Shown: piece by piece, positions 41,870 to 50,872 of the stretch
Layout: each line of letters opens with the position of its first letter
How positions within the stretch are numbered: the first letter of the stretch is position 1
DNA from: Variovorax sp. PAMC 28711
GTDB taxonomy: Bacteria > Pseudomonadota > Gammaproteobacteria > Burkholderiales > Burkholderiaceae_C
DNA: 64,000 bases
Direction: 5' to 3'
NCBI RefSeq assembly: GCF_001577265.1
Contig: NZ_CP014517.1
Coordinates: 3,632,501 to 3,696,500, forward strand
Notes under the pieces: generated by a model
Databases searched by the model: none
What the model was told of the DNA's origin: nothing
The model's input: only the letters and a program-made list of their open reading frames with translations
Translations under genes and position numbers: made by a program

Positions 41870-42763
41870 ATGAGAGATTTTTCGTTGTCCGACGTACGAC
41901 TGTTCACCAAGGCGGTGGAACTGGGTGGCCTCAGTCACGCGGCCGACGTGCTGAAGGTGCCGAAAGCCTCCGCCTCTCGCCAGCTGCAGCGGCTCGAGGC
42001 CACCCTGGGCCATGTGCTGCTGCACCGCGGGTCGACGCGCTTCGCCTTGACGGAGGAGGGCAGTGCCTTCCTCTCGACCGCCCAGACCGTGCTCGCCGCA
42101 CTCGACCAGACGCTCTCCAACCTGTCTTTCGAAGGCGACGCCGTCACCGGGCGCTTGCGCATTGCCATGGCCAACGGTGTCGACCGCGACCTGCTGGCAC
42201 TGCACCTGCCGGGCTTCATGGCGCTGTATCCGAACCTGGAAATCAGCATCGAGTCGTGCCGCGACACGGTCGACCTTTTCCGCGACGAAGCCGACGTTGC
42301 GATCCGCTGCGGTCGTGAAGGCTGCGAGGAAATGGTGGCGCGCCGCCTGCGAACCGAGCCAATGGTGCTGTGCGCCGCGCCGGCCTATCTGGCCCAACAC
42401 CCGGAGATCCACGATTTGCCGGATCTGGCCCGTCATTTCTTTCTGACAACCGAGACGCAGGCCCGCGACAAGGCCATCATGCTTTGCAGCACCCATGGAA
42501 TCCATCGCATCCGGGGCCACGGTGTCCTCAGAAGCAATGACCCGGAATTTTTAGTGAAGCTGGCGGTCGTTGGCAAAGGAATCGCATTGATTCCTCAATT
42601 GCTCGTGGCACGACAATTGGATGAGCAGGCGCTGGTCGCAGTGTTGCCCGAACTGGGCTTGTCGCCGCGCGAAATCAACCTCTTGTACGTTCCCGGGCGA
42701 CGCAACGCGCCCAAGATCAAGGTGTTCGTCGACTACATGCGGGACGTTTTCCGCCAGATGTGA
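41870..42763 (+). CDS. LysR-family transcriptional regulator
   Basis: The 297-residue LysR protein shows the winged helix at residues about 5-63 (VRLFTKAVELGGLSHAADVL, ASRQLQRLEATLGHVLL) and an effector-binding domain with GRLRIAMANG. The C-terminal part resembles regulators of the GcvA/AaeR subgroup (FRDEADVAIRCGREG). It follows the cyclodeaminase gene on the same strand after 147 nt, so it may have its own promoter. Its target cannot be assigned. The second half shows slightly lower GC at about 42540-42620 but no sign of disruption. Confidence 0.88.
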   Translation: MRDFSLSDVRLFTKAVELGGLSHAADVLKVPKASASRQLQRLEATLGHVLLHRGSTRFALTEEGSAFLSTAQTVLAALDQTLSNLSFEGDAVTGRLRIAMANGVDRDLLALHLPGFMALYPNLEISIESCRDTVDLFRDEADVAIRCGREGCEEMVARRLRTEPMVLCAAPAYLAQHPEIHDLPDLARHFFLTTETQARDKAIMLCSTHGIHRIRGHGVLRSNDPEFLVKLAVVGKGIALIPQLLVARQLDEQALVAVLPELGLSPREINLLYVPGRRNAPKIKVFVDYMRDVFRQM

Positions 42764-43017
42764 CAGCCGACCTGCGTCGGCCTCGCTGACGGACCCCGTG
42801 GCGTGGCATGGGGCGTTGCCGGGGCGCTCGAGCCCGGTGCCGCCACAAGAGCGCGTCGACGTGCCCGCGCCACATCAGATTGCGCAACATTTGGCACTTC
42901 GTGACAGTTGTGTCCGCAAAATGCCGAGCGCACAAACATCCGACCTATATTCGAGATTGTTAGCGAATGTAGCGGCTTTGCACCGCCTGTTTTTTCCATG
43001 TCCCGTTGCCTCTTTTC
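42764..43017. other. Intergenic region upstream of the kinase cluster
   Basis: These 254 bp hold no convincing gene, although open frames exist in GC-rich parts. An AT-richer patch at about 42890-42990 (for example acctatattcgagattgtta) is the probable promoter region for the kinase operon. No terminator hairpin was seen after the LysR stop. Confidence 0.4.
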
Positions 43018-43140
43018 ATGATCGATCGCCTCGCAGACCCCCCGCGGCTCGCAACGGCGTTGGCCGCCCTCGACCAGGCGCGCTACGAATCGCAACCTGA
43101 CCGTGCCGCGTCCATCCTCACCGACCAGAAGTGCGCGTGA
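43018..43140 (+). CDS. Possible 40-aa protein upstream of the kinase gene
   Basis: The frame starting at ATG 43018 encodes MIDRLADPPRLATALAALDQ and continues ARYESQPDRAASILTDQKCA. Third codon positions are strongly GC-biased, as in true genes here. It ends 25 nt before the kinase start. A six-codon frame starting at 42999 ends in ATGA over its start. No family is recognised and the ribosome site is weak, so it is a candidate only. It could alternatively be leader sequence of the kinase mRNA. Confidence 0.35.
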   Translation: MIDRLADPPRLATALAALDQARYESQPDRAASILTDQKCA

Positions 43141-43165
43141 TGACACGGCGCGCTGCGCTCGGTTG

Positions 43166-44842
43166 ATGCGGATGGACACCGTCTGCCAGCGCTGCGGGAC
43201 CCGCAACCGGCCGGCTGCGAAGTTCTGCATGGAGTGCGTCGCGCCCATGGCGTCCACGCCAGACAACGCCGCGATCGAACGGACGTTGCGGGTGCCGCCG
43301 ATCCGCGATACCGACATGGCGACCGCGTTCGAGCCGAGCGCGCGTCCCGACACCCTCACCAGCGCGTTCCTGCCGGTCGACACCCTGGTGGAAGGCTTCC
43401 GGATCGTGCGGGTCATCGGGGAGGGCGGCTTCGGCGTCGTCTACTTGGCCTGGGACGTGGCGCTCGAGCGGCACGTGGCCATCAAGGAGTACATGCCGCT
43501 GTCGCTGTGCATGCGCGGGGCGTTCTCGCTCGAGGTGACGACCCGCTCCGAGCGCGACCGCGAGACCTTCGACGCGGGCCTGCGCAGCTTCGTGAACGAA
43601 GCGCGGCTGCTGGCGCGCTTCGACCACCCGGCGCTGGTCAAGGTGTTGCGCTTCTGGGAAGGCCACCGGACCGCCTACATGGCGATGCCGTACTACGAAG
43701 GCCCGACGCTCAAGGCGGCGCTGGCGGCGATGGACGGGCCACCGTCGGAAGCGCAGCTGCGGTCGTGGCTGCGCCCGCTGCTCCATGCGCTGGCGCTGAT
43801 CCATGGCGAGCAGTGCTATCACCGCGACATCGCGCCGGACAACATCCTGCTCACGCCTACCGGCCCGCTGCTGCTCGATTTCGGCGCGGCGCGCCGCGTG
43901 ATCAGCGATCGCACGCAGGTGCTCACCACCATGCTCAAGCCCGGCTTCGCGCCGATCGAGCAGTACGGCGGCGCGCAGTCGCAGGGCCCATGGACCGACC
44001 TCTACGCGGTGGGCGGCGTGGTGCACTACGCGATCACCGGCCGCGCCCCCGTGGCCGCGGTCGTGCGCGTGGTGGAAGACCTGCAGCCCTCGCTCGCCAG
44101 GACCTGGGCGGCCCGCTACAGCGACGAGTTCCTGCGCGCGATCGACGCGGTGCTGGCGGTTCGGCCGGAGGGCCGGCCGCAGGACGTGACGCAGTTGCTC
44201 GCGCTGCTCGGAGAAGAACCGATGGCGGCTGCTGTCGCTGCTGCGCCTCTGGCCGTGGCAGCTGCGGAAAGCCCGGCACCGGAACCCGTCGCGTCGGCAT
44301 TCGGCGGCCTGGCCGATGGGCCAGTGACGCGCCGTTCCGTGCGATGGTCGCCCATCGCGGGCGGTCTCGCGTTCGTTCTGTGCGCCGCGCTCTGGTGGGG
44401 GCTGCGCAGCGCGCCGACGCCGACCGCGACGCCCGCAGCCACGACGGTCGCGCCGGCCACGGTAAGGGCGCCGGCGCCAGTTGAAACAGTGCCGGCTGAG
44501 CCGACGCCGTTGGCACCCGCCGTGGTGGCCCCGCCTGCGATCGTGACGCCCGCATCCTCACCCGCACCCGCACCCGCACCCGCACCCGCACCCGCATCGC
44601 CGCCGGTCGCCACCGCCAAACCACGCACCCAGCGCACGCCCAAGCCTCCGGGTGCCATCGCGCCAGTGGCCGCACCGCTTGCTTCGCCGCCCGTCGACCG
44701 CCCTGTCGAAGAGCGCGCGGATCCGTCGCCTTCCTACGTGGAAAGGCGCCGGCCACCTAGGTGCGCAGAACTCGTGCTGAAAGCATCCTTGGAGTCCCTC
44801 AGTCCCGACGACATCGCATATCTGCGAAGTACATGCAAATAG
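43166..44842 (+). CDS. Membrane-anchored Ser/Thr protein kinase with zinc ribbon
   Basis: The product of about 558 residues begins with a zinc ribbon (CQRCG, KFCMEC: Cys7, 10, 21, 24). A Hanks-type kinase domain follows, with glycine loop GEGGFGVVYLA (about 85) and AIKEYMP. Its catalytic loop HRDIAPDN (about 219) has Ala where most kinases have Lys; DFGAARR follows. A single membrane helix (about 393-412) is followed by a Pro/Ala-rich tail including six CCCGCA repeats. The topology puts the kinase in the cytoplasm and the tail in the periplasm. The start could be 43166 or 43172. Its stop overlaps the lipoprotein gene by 10 nt. Confidence 0.87.
   Translation: MRMDTVCQRCGTRNRPAAKFCMECVAPMASTPDNAAIERTLRVPPIRDTDMATAFEPSARPDTLTSAFLPVDTLVEGFRIVRVIGEGGFGVVYLAWDVALERHVAIKEYMPLSLCMRGAFSLEVTTRSERDRETFDAGLRSFVNEARLLARFDHPALVKVLRFWEGHRTAYMAMPYYEGPTLKAALAAMDGPPSEAQLRSWLRPLLHALALIHGEQCYHRDIAPDNILLTPTGPLLLDFGAARRVISDRTQVLTTMLKPGFAPIEQYGGAQSQGPWTDLYAVGGVVHYAITGRAPVAAVVRVVEDLQPSLARTWAARYSDEFLRAIDAVLAVRPEGRPQDVTQLLALLGEEPMAAAVAAAPLAVAAAESPAPEPVASAFGGLADGPVTRRSVRWSPIAGGLAFVLCAALWWGLRSAPTPTATPAATTVAPATVRAPAPVETVPAEPTPLAPAVVAPPAIVTPASSPAPAPAPAPAPASPPVATAKPRTQRTPKPPGAIAPVAAPLASPPVDRPVEERADPSPSYVERRRPPRCAELVLKASLESLSPDDIAYLRSTCK
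44561..44596 (+). repeat. Six-copy CCCGCA tandem hexanucleotide repeat
   Basis: Six perfect CCCGCA units encode a Pro-Ala run in the periplasmic tail of the kinase. Unit loss or gain would keep the frame and change only tail length. Confidence 0.85.
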
Positions 44843-46023
44843 ACCGCCTCCGACCCACCGCCCGCAACGCGTTCTCCGTTTTCCTGACCGCCTTGCTGGT
44901 GTCCGCCGTGGCCGGTTGCAGCACCGCACCCACCGCCCCTGCGGTCGACAACGTCGCGCAACCGTTTGCGCAGGCCGCTGCGACCGCAACCGACGGTCTT
45001 CTTCAAACGCCCTCGACGCTGCTGTCCGGCACGAGCACCCGCACCGTCGTGCTCGACCCGACGCTGGACGCCGCCAGCGGCCAGCAGACCAACGCGACGC
45101 GCCAGCTGGACCAACTCATCGCCGACCGGGCCAAGCAGAACTTCCCGAAGGTGGAATTGCTCGCGTTCGAGGCGGCCAACCTGGGGAAAGCACCGTATGT
45201 CATGACGGGCACGCTGACGCGGGCCGAAGGTGGTTTCCGGATCAACCTCGCGCTGGTCGACCTCAAGGCGAGCACGGTGATCGCCCAGTCGTCGGCACTG
45301 GCCCGGCCGGAAGGCGTCGACATGGCGCCGCTCGCGTACTACCGCGACAGCCCGGTGCTGGTGAAGGACAAGGTGGTCGACGGCCTTGTGCGCACCAGCA
45401 CGACGGTGCCCGGCCAGAAAGCCGATGCCGACTACCTCGCGCGCATCGCGACGGCGGCCGTCATCAACGACGCGACCCTGCTCTACAACGCGGCGCGGTA
45501 TCGCGAAGCGCTGGGCGGCTACCGCAGTGCCCTGGCAATGCCAGCGGGCGACCAGATCCGGGTGCTCAACGGCATCTACCTGAGCCTCATGAAGCTGGGG
45601 CAATCGGCAGAGGCTGAAGAAGCTTTCGGACGGCTCGTCACGTATGGACTCGCCAACAACGCGCTGAGCGTCAAGTTCCTGTTCAACCCCGGCAGCACCG
45701 AATTCTGGTCCGATGCGCGGGTGAGCAGCGCATACAGCATGTGGTTGCGCCAGATCGCGCGGCAGGCGAGCGCGGCCAAGATCTGCATGGACTTGCTGGG
45801 GCACACCAGCAGTACCGGCACCGAGGCCGTGAACGATTCGTTGTCTTCGCGGCGTGCGCAGTACATCAAGCGTCGCCTGTCGAGTGAATCGAGCGAGCTC
45901 GCCAGCCGGCTGCGCACCGAGGGCAGGGGTTCCAGGCAGACCATCGTGGGCACCGGCACCGACGACGTGGTGGATGCGCCCGATCGCCGCGTCGAATTCC
46001 AGATCGTGACTTGCGCGAGCTGA
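44833..46023 (+). CDS. Lipoprotein with C-terminal OmpA-like domain
   Basis: The 396-residue precursor has a lipoprotein signal with lipobox SAVAGC. Residues about 60-170 resemble a curli-regulator or FlgO-like domain (QLDQLIADRAKQNFPKVELL, YVMTGTL). A TPR-like segment follows (ARYREALGGYRSAL, GQSAEAEEAFGRL). The C-terminus looks like a divergent OmpA peptidoglycan-binding domain (LSSRRAQYIKRRL, APDRRVEFQI). It starts inside the kinase gene (ATGCAAATAG overlap) and ends 13 nt inside the next frame, so the three genes are coupled. It may link envelope and kinase tail. That function is inferred. Confidence 0.75.
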   Translation: MQIDRLRPTARNAFSVFLTALLVSAVAGCSTAPTAPAVDNVAQPFAQAAATATDGLLQTPSTLLSGTSTRTVVLDPTLDAASGQQTNATRQLDQLIADRAKQNFPKVELLAFEAANLGKAPYVMTGTLTRAEGGFRINLALVDLKASTVIAQSSALARPEGVDMAPLAYYRDSPVLVKDKVVDGLVRTSTTVPGQKADADYLARIATAAVINDATLLYNAARYREALGGYRSALAMPAGDQIRVLNGIYLSLMKLGQSAEAEEAFGRLVTYGLANNALSVKFLFNPGSTEFWSDARVSSAYSMWLRQIARQASAAKICMDLLGHTSSTGTEAVNDSLSSRRAQYIKRRLSSESSELASRLRTEGRGSRQTIVGTGTDDVVDAPDRRVEFQIVTCAS

Positions 46024-48239
46024 CAGACGCCGCAGTGCCGGCCACCATCGCGCCGCACCGGTGGCAGTTCATGCGCGCCGGCGGTGTCGACCAGGTCGTC
46101 TTTCGCAGTGGCCAAGACATCGCCCGCCTCGGCGAGCTCGACCAGAAGCTGTGGGTCGCGTTGGCCTGCCCGACGCGCGGCCTGCAGGTCGACGGCCGCA
46201 CGCTGGATCTGATCGATGCCGACGGCGATGCACGCGTGCGTCCGCCCGAACTCATCGCGGCGTGCCTGTGGGCGTGCGAACGATTGCGCAACCCCGACAC
46301 CTTGCTGGCCGGTGGCGACACGGTGGCGCTGGCCGATCTGGACGAAAACACGGCGGCGGGTGCGCAACTCGCCCGCGAGGCGCGGCGGATGCTCGACCTG
46401 CTGGGCAAACCGGCTGCCACGGCGTTCACGCTCGCCGATATTTCGGGACGCAGCGAATGGCTCGCTGCGATGCGCTTCAACGGCGACGGCATCGTCACGC
46501 CCGACACCGCCGACGATGCGGCGGTGCGCACCACGATCGAACGCATTCTGGACACGCAGGGCGGTGTCCCCGATCGCCACGACGCACGGCCGGGCATCGA
46601 CCGCGCGCGTGCCGACGCCTTCTTCGAAGCCGCCGAGGCCATGCACGCCTGGCAGACCGACGCCGTGTTGCAGGACGCGGCCTCGATGCCGCTCGGCGAC
46701 CGCACGCAGGCGGCCTCCGAAGCCCTGCATGCGGTGCGCGCGAAAGTCGACGATTTTTTTGCGCGCTGCCGTGTCGCGGCCTACGACATCCAGGCCGTGA
46801 CGGCACTCAACCCGTCGCCCGAAAACTACGATGCACTGTCGTTGTCGACCCTCGACCTGGGCGCCGGCGCCATCGCGGAACTGCCGCTGGCACCGGTCAC
46901 GCCGGGCCGCACATTGCCGCTCGCGGGCAGCAGTCTCAACCCGGCCTGGACGGACGCACTCGATGCCTTTGTGGAGGCCGCCGTGGTGCCGTTGCTCGGG
47001 CCGTGCGAGAGCCTGTCGGATGCGCAGTGGCAGGCGGTGCAGGCGCGGCTCGCACCGTGCGACGGCTGGCGCGCCCGGCGGCCCGTCGGGGCGCTGTCGG
47101 CGTGGGCTGCGGAGGCGATCGACGACGCCTTGCGCTCACGCGACGCGGTGCGCGCACTGATCGACGAAGACCTGGCGGTCGAGGCCCACAACACGATGCT
47201 GGTCGACCTCGAAAAGCTGGTGCGGCTGCAGCGCGACCTGGTGGTGCTGCTCAACAACTTCGTGTCGTTTCGCGCGTTCTATCAGCGCGAAGGGGCGATC
47301 TTCCAGGCCGGCACCCTGTACCTGGACGGCCGCAGTTGCGAGCTCACCGTGCAGGTGCAAGACACGGCCAGACACGCGGCACTGGCCGGTCTTGCCAAGA
47401 CCTGCCTGGCGTACTGCGACTGCACGCGGCAGGGCGAAAAGATGAGCATCGTCGCGGCCTTCACCGCAGGCGACGTCGACTTTCTTTTTGCCGGGCGCAA
47501 CGGCGTGTTCTACGACCGGCGGGGCCGCGACTGGGACGCGACCGTGACCAAGCTGATCGAGAACCCGACGAGCGTGGCGCAGGCATTTTTCTCGCCCTAC
47601 AAGAAATTCGTTCGCATGATCGAGGAGCAGGTGGCCAAGCGCGCTGCCGCGAGCGATGCGAGCGCGCAGGGCTCGCTGCAATCGCTCGCCAGCACGCTGG
47701 CGGTGCCAGGAAAAGCGGGCGCCGCCGGCACCCCCGCGGCGAAGCCGGTCGCGATGGCACCGGGCGGCCGCATCGATGTCGGCACGGTCGCCGCAATCGG
47801 CGTGGCGATGGGCAGCATCAGCGCGGTCATGGTCGGCATCTTTGCGAAGTTCATCGACCTGGGGCAATGGATTCCGGTGGCGTTGCTCGGCATCGTCATC
47901 GCCATTTCCGGCCCGAGCATGCTGATCGCGTGGCTCAAGCTGCGGCAGCGCAGCCTGGGGCCGATCCTCGATGCGAGCGGGTGGGCGATCAACGGGCGCA
48001 TGAAGGTCAACGTGCGACTGGGCGGCATGCTCTCGCAAACCGCGCGCATGCCGGCCGGCGCCGAGCGCGTCGGGGGCAATCGCTACCGCGATCGCCATGG
48101 CAAGACCTGCCTCGGCGCGGTCGTGGTGCTCGTTTGCGCGCTCGCGGTTCTGGCGTGGCGCATGGACTGGCTCGATGGGCGACTGCCGCCGGCATGGCGG
48201 CACGCGCCACCGGCCAGCGTCGCGTCGCCGCTGCCCTGA
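46011..48239 (+). CDS. Large membrane protein of unknown function with EF-hand-like motifs
   Basis: The product of about 742 residues has no named domain that I recognise. The N-terminal region contains EF-hand-like loops DADGDARVRPPEL (about 64) and FNGDGIVTPDT (about 157). A long soluble middle part follows. Near residues 590-645 there are two hydrophobic segments (VGTVAAIGVAMGSISAVMVG, WIPVALLGIVIAISGPSML), then LKLRQRSLGPILDASGWAIN, and a last hydrophobic segment lies near 705-720. The start is TTG at 46011 or GTG at 46035. It overlaps the lipoprotein gene and ends before a terminator, closing the kinase operon. Confidence 0.72.
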   Translation: MRELTDAAVPATIAPHRWQFMRAGGVDQVVFRSGQDIARLGELDQKLWVALACPTRGLQVDGRTLDLIDADGDARVRPPELIAACLWACERLRNPDTLLAGGDTVALADLDENTAAGAQLAREARRMLDLLGKPAATAFTLADISGRSEWLAAMRFNGDGIVTPDTADDAAVRTTIERILDTQGGVPDRHDARPGIDRARADAFFEAAEAMHAWQTDAVLQDAASMPLGDRTQAASEALHAVRAKVDDFFARCRVAAYDIQAVTALNPSPENYDALSLSTLDLGAGAIAELPLAPVTPGRTLPLAGSSLNPAWTDALDAFVEAAVVPLLGPCESLSDAQWQAVQARLAPCDGWRARRPVGALSAWAAEAIDDALRSRDAVRALIDEDLAVEAHNTMLVDLEKLVRLQRDLVVLLNNFVSFRAFYQREGAIFQAGTLYLDGRSCELTVQVQDTARHAALAGLAKTCLAYCDCTRQGEKMSIVAAFTAGDVDFLFAGRNGVFYDRRGRDWDATVTKLIENPTSVAQAFFSPYKKFVRMIEEQVAKRAAASDASAQGSLQSLASTLAVPGKAGAAGTPAAKPVAMAPGGRIDVGTVAAIGVAMGSISAVMVGIFAKFIDLGQWIPVALLGIVIAISGPSMLIAWLKLRQRSLGPILDASGWAINGRMKVNVRLGGMLSQTARMPAGAERVGGNRYRDRHGKTCLGAVVVLVCALAVLAWRMDWLDGRLPPAWRHAPPASVASPLP

Positions 48240-48252
48240 GACCCCAGACGAA

Positions 48253-48276
48253 AAAAAGGCCCCGAGGGGCCTTTTT
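48253..48276. terminator. Bidirectional rho-independent terminator
   Basis: A GGCCC/GGGCC stem with a CGAG loop is flanked by A-run and T-run arms (AAAAA before, TTTTT after). It lies between the convergent membrane-protein gene and the DUF2383 gene and can terminate both. Confidence 0.88.
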
Positions 48277-48290
48277 AAATGGGCTGTCGA

Positions 48291-49268
48291 TCAGGCGCGT
48301 TCGCGTGCAGCGTTGCGCAGGTCGCGGATCTGGTCGTGGTTGCGCTGGGCGCCATCGGCCTGTTCCTGCACCGCGGCGCGCACGTCGGCCGGCAGGCTCT
48401 GCTTGAGTGCCTTGCGATAGCGCGCGATGGCGGTGTCTTCGCCGCGCTCGCACGATTCGAGGATCGAGAGTTCGCTGTCGGCGCCGACGCTGCCCTTGAT
48501 TTGCACCCAGCCGCGATGCAGCGCGCCGGCTGCCGTGCCGCCCGAAGCCGGTTCGCCGCCGTAGCTGCGGATCAACGACATCAGTTCTTCGCCCGCCTTG
48601 CGACAGCCGTCGGCGCGGCTCGCGAACAGCTGCTTCGCGTTGGCCGTTTCGACCTGCTCGGCGCATGCGCGAAAGCCGTACTCGCCGTCGCGCGCGTTTT
48701 CCAGCAGGTCGTTCAGGATGTCGACCACGTCGTCGTTCGACAGGTCTTCGTGGTTCACGATGTCGCTGCCGTTCGCCTGCTTGCCGTAGTAGGTGTCGTC
48801 GACACGGTCCCAGGCCGCGAGCGTGGCGGGGCGTGCGTCGGCCCAGTCCAGGCTGGAACTTCCGCGACGCGTTTCCCATTCGCTGGCCATTGCCGGTTCG
48901 ACGGCGGCGAAATCGGTTCCGCGCTCTGCGCGACCGCTCCAGCCCATCTCGTAGGCCGGGCCGTAGTCGTCGTACGGGCGGTTGCCCACCACGTAATCCT
49001 GCTTGGCATGGTTCTCGCGCCAGTAGGCTTCTTCCATCGTCGGGTTGATGCTTTCCGCGGCGGCTTTGCCACCCAGACCGCCCACCACGGCGCCGGCCAC
49101 CAGGCCGACCACCGTGCCGACGGGGCCGGCGAGCGAGCCGGCTGCGGCACCCGCCACCGCACCGCCGGTGGCGCCGACACCCGTACCGACCGGATGCGCA
49201 CCGCGCGCACCGGTGAGGGGGTCGCGATTCGGTTCGCCGTTGCCGAGTTGTCCGTCGTCTGTTGCCAT
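48291..49268 (-). CDS. PA2169-like DUF2383 stress protein with glycine-zipper N-terminus
   Basis: The 325-residue protein has an N-terminal Gly/Ala-rich segment (GTGVGATGGAVAGAAAGSLA and GTVVGLVAGAVVGGLGGKAA) resembling glycine-zipper hairpins. The C-terminal domain of about 150 residues is a DUF2383 four-helix bundle (NDDVVDILNDLLENARDGEYGF, split, and RGWVQIKGSVGADS, ILESCERGEDTAIARYRKAL). PA2169-type bundles bind metal and are linked to stress. The ATG at 49268 has CAGGAG upstream. It ends at a shared terminator. The precise function is unknown. Confidence 0.8.
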   Translation of the reverse strand: MATDDGQLGNGEPNRDPLTGARGAHPVGTGVGATGGAVAGAAAGSLAGPVGTVVGLVAGAVVGGLGGKAAAESINPTMEEAYWRENHAKQDYVVGNRPYDDYGPAYEMGWSGRAERGTDFAAVEPAMASEWETRRGSSSLDWADARPATLAAWDRVDDTYYGKQANGSDIVNHEDLSNDDVVDILNDLLENARDGEYGFRACAEQVETANAKQLFASRADGCRKAGEELMSLIRSYGGEPASGGTAAGALHRGWVQIKGSVGADSELSILESCERGEDTAIARYRKALKQSLPADVRAAVQEQADGAQRNHDQIRDLRNAARERA

Positions 49269-49567
49269 CTGAGTCTCCTGAGAATGAAAAGGAAGCGTCA
49301 ATGTCTCCTTGCGAACGGAACGCCCGTGTCGTCGCGCTCTCACCATCGGCGTAGGCCGGCGGCGCACAGCCCCGCCAAAGTCCTCGCAGCGATCTCGACA
49401 ACGGCGACCGAGAGCCGATCCGCACTCTCTGTGCACTCCGCGATCGGTAGTGAGTCGCCACCCCTCGACCTTGGCGCATACTGCAATCCAATTCCGGCGA
49501 CGCGAGACGATTCCGCCACCACCCTGCTGCGACCGGCGCCACGCCGCAGCCCACCAGGGCCATCGCC
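49269..49567. other. Divergent intergenic region, DUF2383 gene / histidine kinase
   Basis: About 300 bp separate the two divergent genes. Apart from the CAGGAG ribosome site next to 49268, no gene, repeat or clear operator was recognised. Promoters for both genes are expected here. Confidence 0.4.
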
Positions 49568-50698
49568 ATGCGCCGTTTCCTACTGAACAATCGCGACGAA
49601 CTCATTCGACGATGCAAGGCCAAGGTCGCGTTGAGGCCGTTGCGAGACGCGACCTTGCAGCAGCTGTCGCACGGCGTCCCGATGTTTCTCGATCAACTGG
49701 CGCGCACGCTGGAAGCCGAGGGTGAGGGTGACGCTGCCGGTGGACTTCAAATTTCAGGGGCGTCGGGAGGCGACGGTTCGGCGCTCTCGGAGATGGGCGT
49801 TTCGGCGACGATTCATGGCGGCGAGCTGCTCGGGCTCGGCTACACCGTTGACCAAGTCGTCCATGACTATGGCGATCTGTGCCAGGCCATCACGGACCTC
49901 GCCGTCGAGCGCGACGCGCCATTTTCGGTCGATCAGTTCCGCACGTTGAACCGCTGCCTAGACAACGCCATCGCCGACGCAGTGACCGAGTTCGCTGCCC
50001 AGCGCGACGTGGAAGTGGCGAGACGACAGGCCGAGGAGGAGAACGAACGGCTAGGCTTTCTCGCGCACGAGTTGCGCAACCACCTGCATGTCGCCAAGCT
50101 CGCGTTTGCAGCCCTGGAGTCAGGCAGGCTTCCGGTGGGCGGTTCGACGGGTGCGGTGCTCAAGCGCAGCCTCGGCTCGATGGAAGGCTTGATCAACCAA
50201 TCCTTGGCGGCTGTCCGCGATGCGGCTCTGGGGCCCTTGAATCCGCGCCTCTTCTCGCTCGCAATTTTCGTGGCGGATGCCGGTCGCGTCGCCGAGCTCT
50301 ACGCGGCCGACACGGGGTGCACGCTCCGTATTGCGGAAGTGGAAGCCCCACTCGCCATCGAAGGCAATCGCGAACTCTTGTTGGCGGCGCTCGGTAACTT
50401 GCTGCAGAACGCCTTCAAGTTCACCCGCCCGGGGAGCGAGATCAAGCTCCACGTGCATTCGTCCTCTGATTCGATCGACATTGATGTCGAGGACTGCTGT
50501 GGCGGACTTCCCAAGGGCAGCGCCGATACGCTCTTCAAGCCTTTTGAGCAAGGCTTCGACGACAAGCGGGGCCTCGGGTTGGGGTTGTCCATCGCGAGAC
50601 GCAGTGTCGAGGCGGACCGTGGACGCTTGACCGTGCGAGACCTGCCGGGCAAGGGGTGCGTTTTCACGATCAGTCTGCCGCTGCGCAGGCTGGCGTAG
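49568..50698 (+). CDS. Orphan sensor histidine kinase, soluble
   Basis: The 376-residue protein lacks membrane segments. Residues 1 to about 150 look like an RsbRD-type helical sensor domain (FLLNNRDELIRRCKAKVAL, LGYTVDQVVHDYGDLCQAI). The H-box is LGFLAHELRNHLHVAK, the N-box LLQNAFKFTRPG, and the G boxes DCCGGLPKGS and DDKRGLGLGLSIARR. It should autophosphorylate on the H-box His. No response regulator is adjacent. Its neighbourhood of stress proteins and the RsbRD-like domain suggest a general stress input, which is inference. Confidence 0.85.
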   Translation: MRRFLLNNRDELIRRCKAKVALRPLRDATLQQLSHGVPMFLDQLARTLEAEGEGDAAGGLQISGASGGDGSALSEMGVSATIHGGELLGLGYTVDQVVHDYGDLCQAITDLAVERDAPFSVDQFRTLNRCLDNAIADAVTEFAAQRDVEVARRQAEEENERLGFLAHELRNHLHVAKLAFAALESGRLPVGGSTGAVLKRSLGSMEGLINQSLAAVRDAALGPLNPRLFSLAIFVADAGRVAELYAADTGCTLRIAEVEAPLAIEGNRELLLAALGNLLQNAFKFTRPGSEIKLHVHSSSDSIDIDVEDCCGGLPKGSADTLFKPFEQGFDDKRGLGLGLSIARRSVEADRGRLTVRDLPGKGCVFTISLPLRRLA

Positions 50699-50701
50699 CG
50701 C

Positions 50702-50827
50702 TCATTCGAACATCCGGCGCAGCACGTAGGGCCAGACCCACACCACGGCGGTCGCGGTCCCGATGACCAGGCCGCCACGCAGCCAGAGATTCATGCGCTT
50801 CGGTGGCTTTTCTGCGGGGGACGGCAT
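50702..50827 (-). CDS. Small membrane protein (41 aa)
   Basis: The frame from ATG 50827 encodes a Lys/Pro-rich start (MPSPAEKPPKRMN) and one hydrophobic helix (LWLRGGLVIGTATAVVWVWP). A ribosome-site-like AAGGAT lies about 8 nt upstream. It follows the three-gene DUF883 operon after 45 nt on the same strand and its stop faces the histidine kinase stop. No family is recognised, but composition and codon usage look genuine. Confidence 0.55.
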   Translation of the reverse strand: MPSPAEKPPKRMNLWLRGGLVIGTATAVVWVWPYVLRRMFE

Positions 50828-50872
50828 CGACGGGATCCTTCTGCTGAGCTCACGACATGGCAGGGGCGTCGG

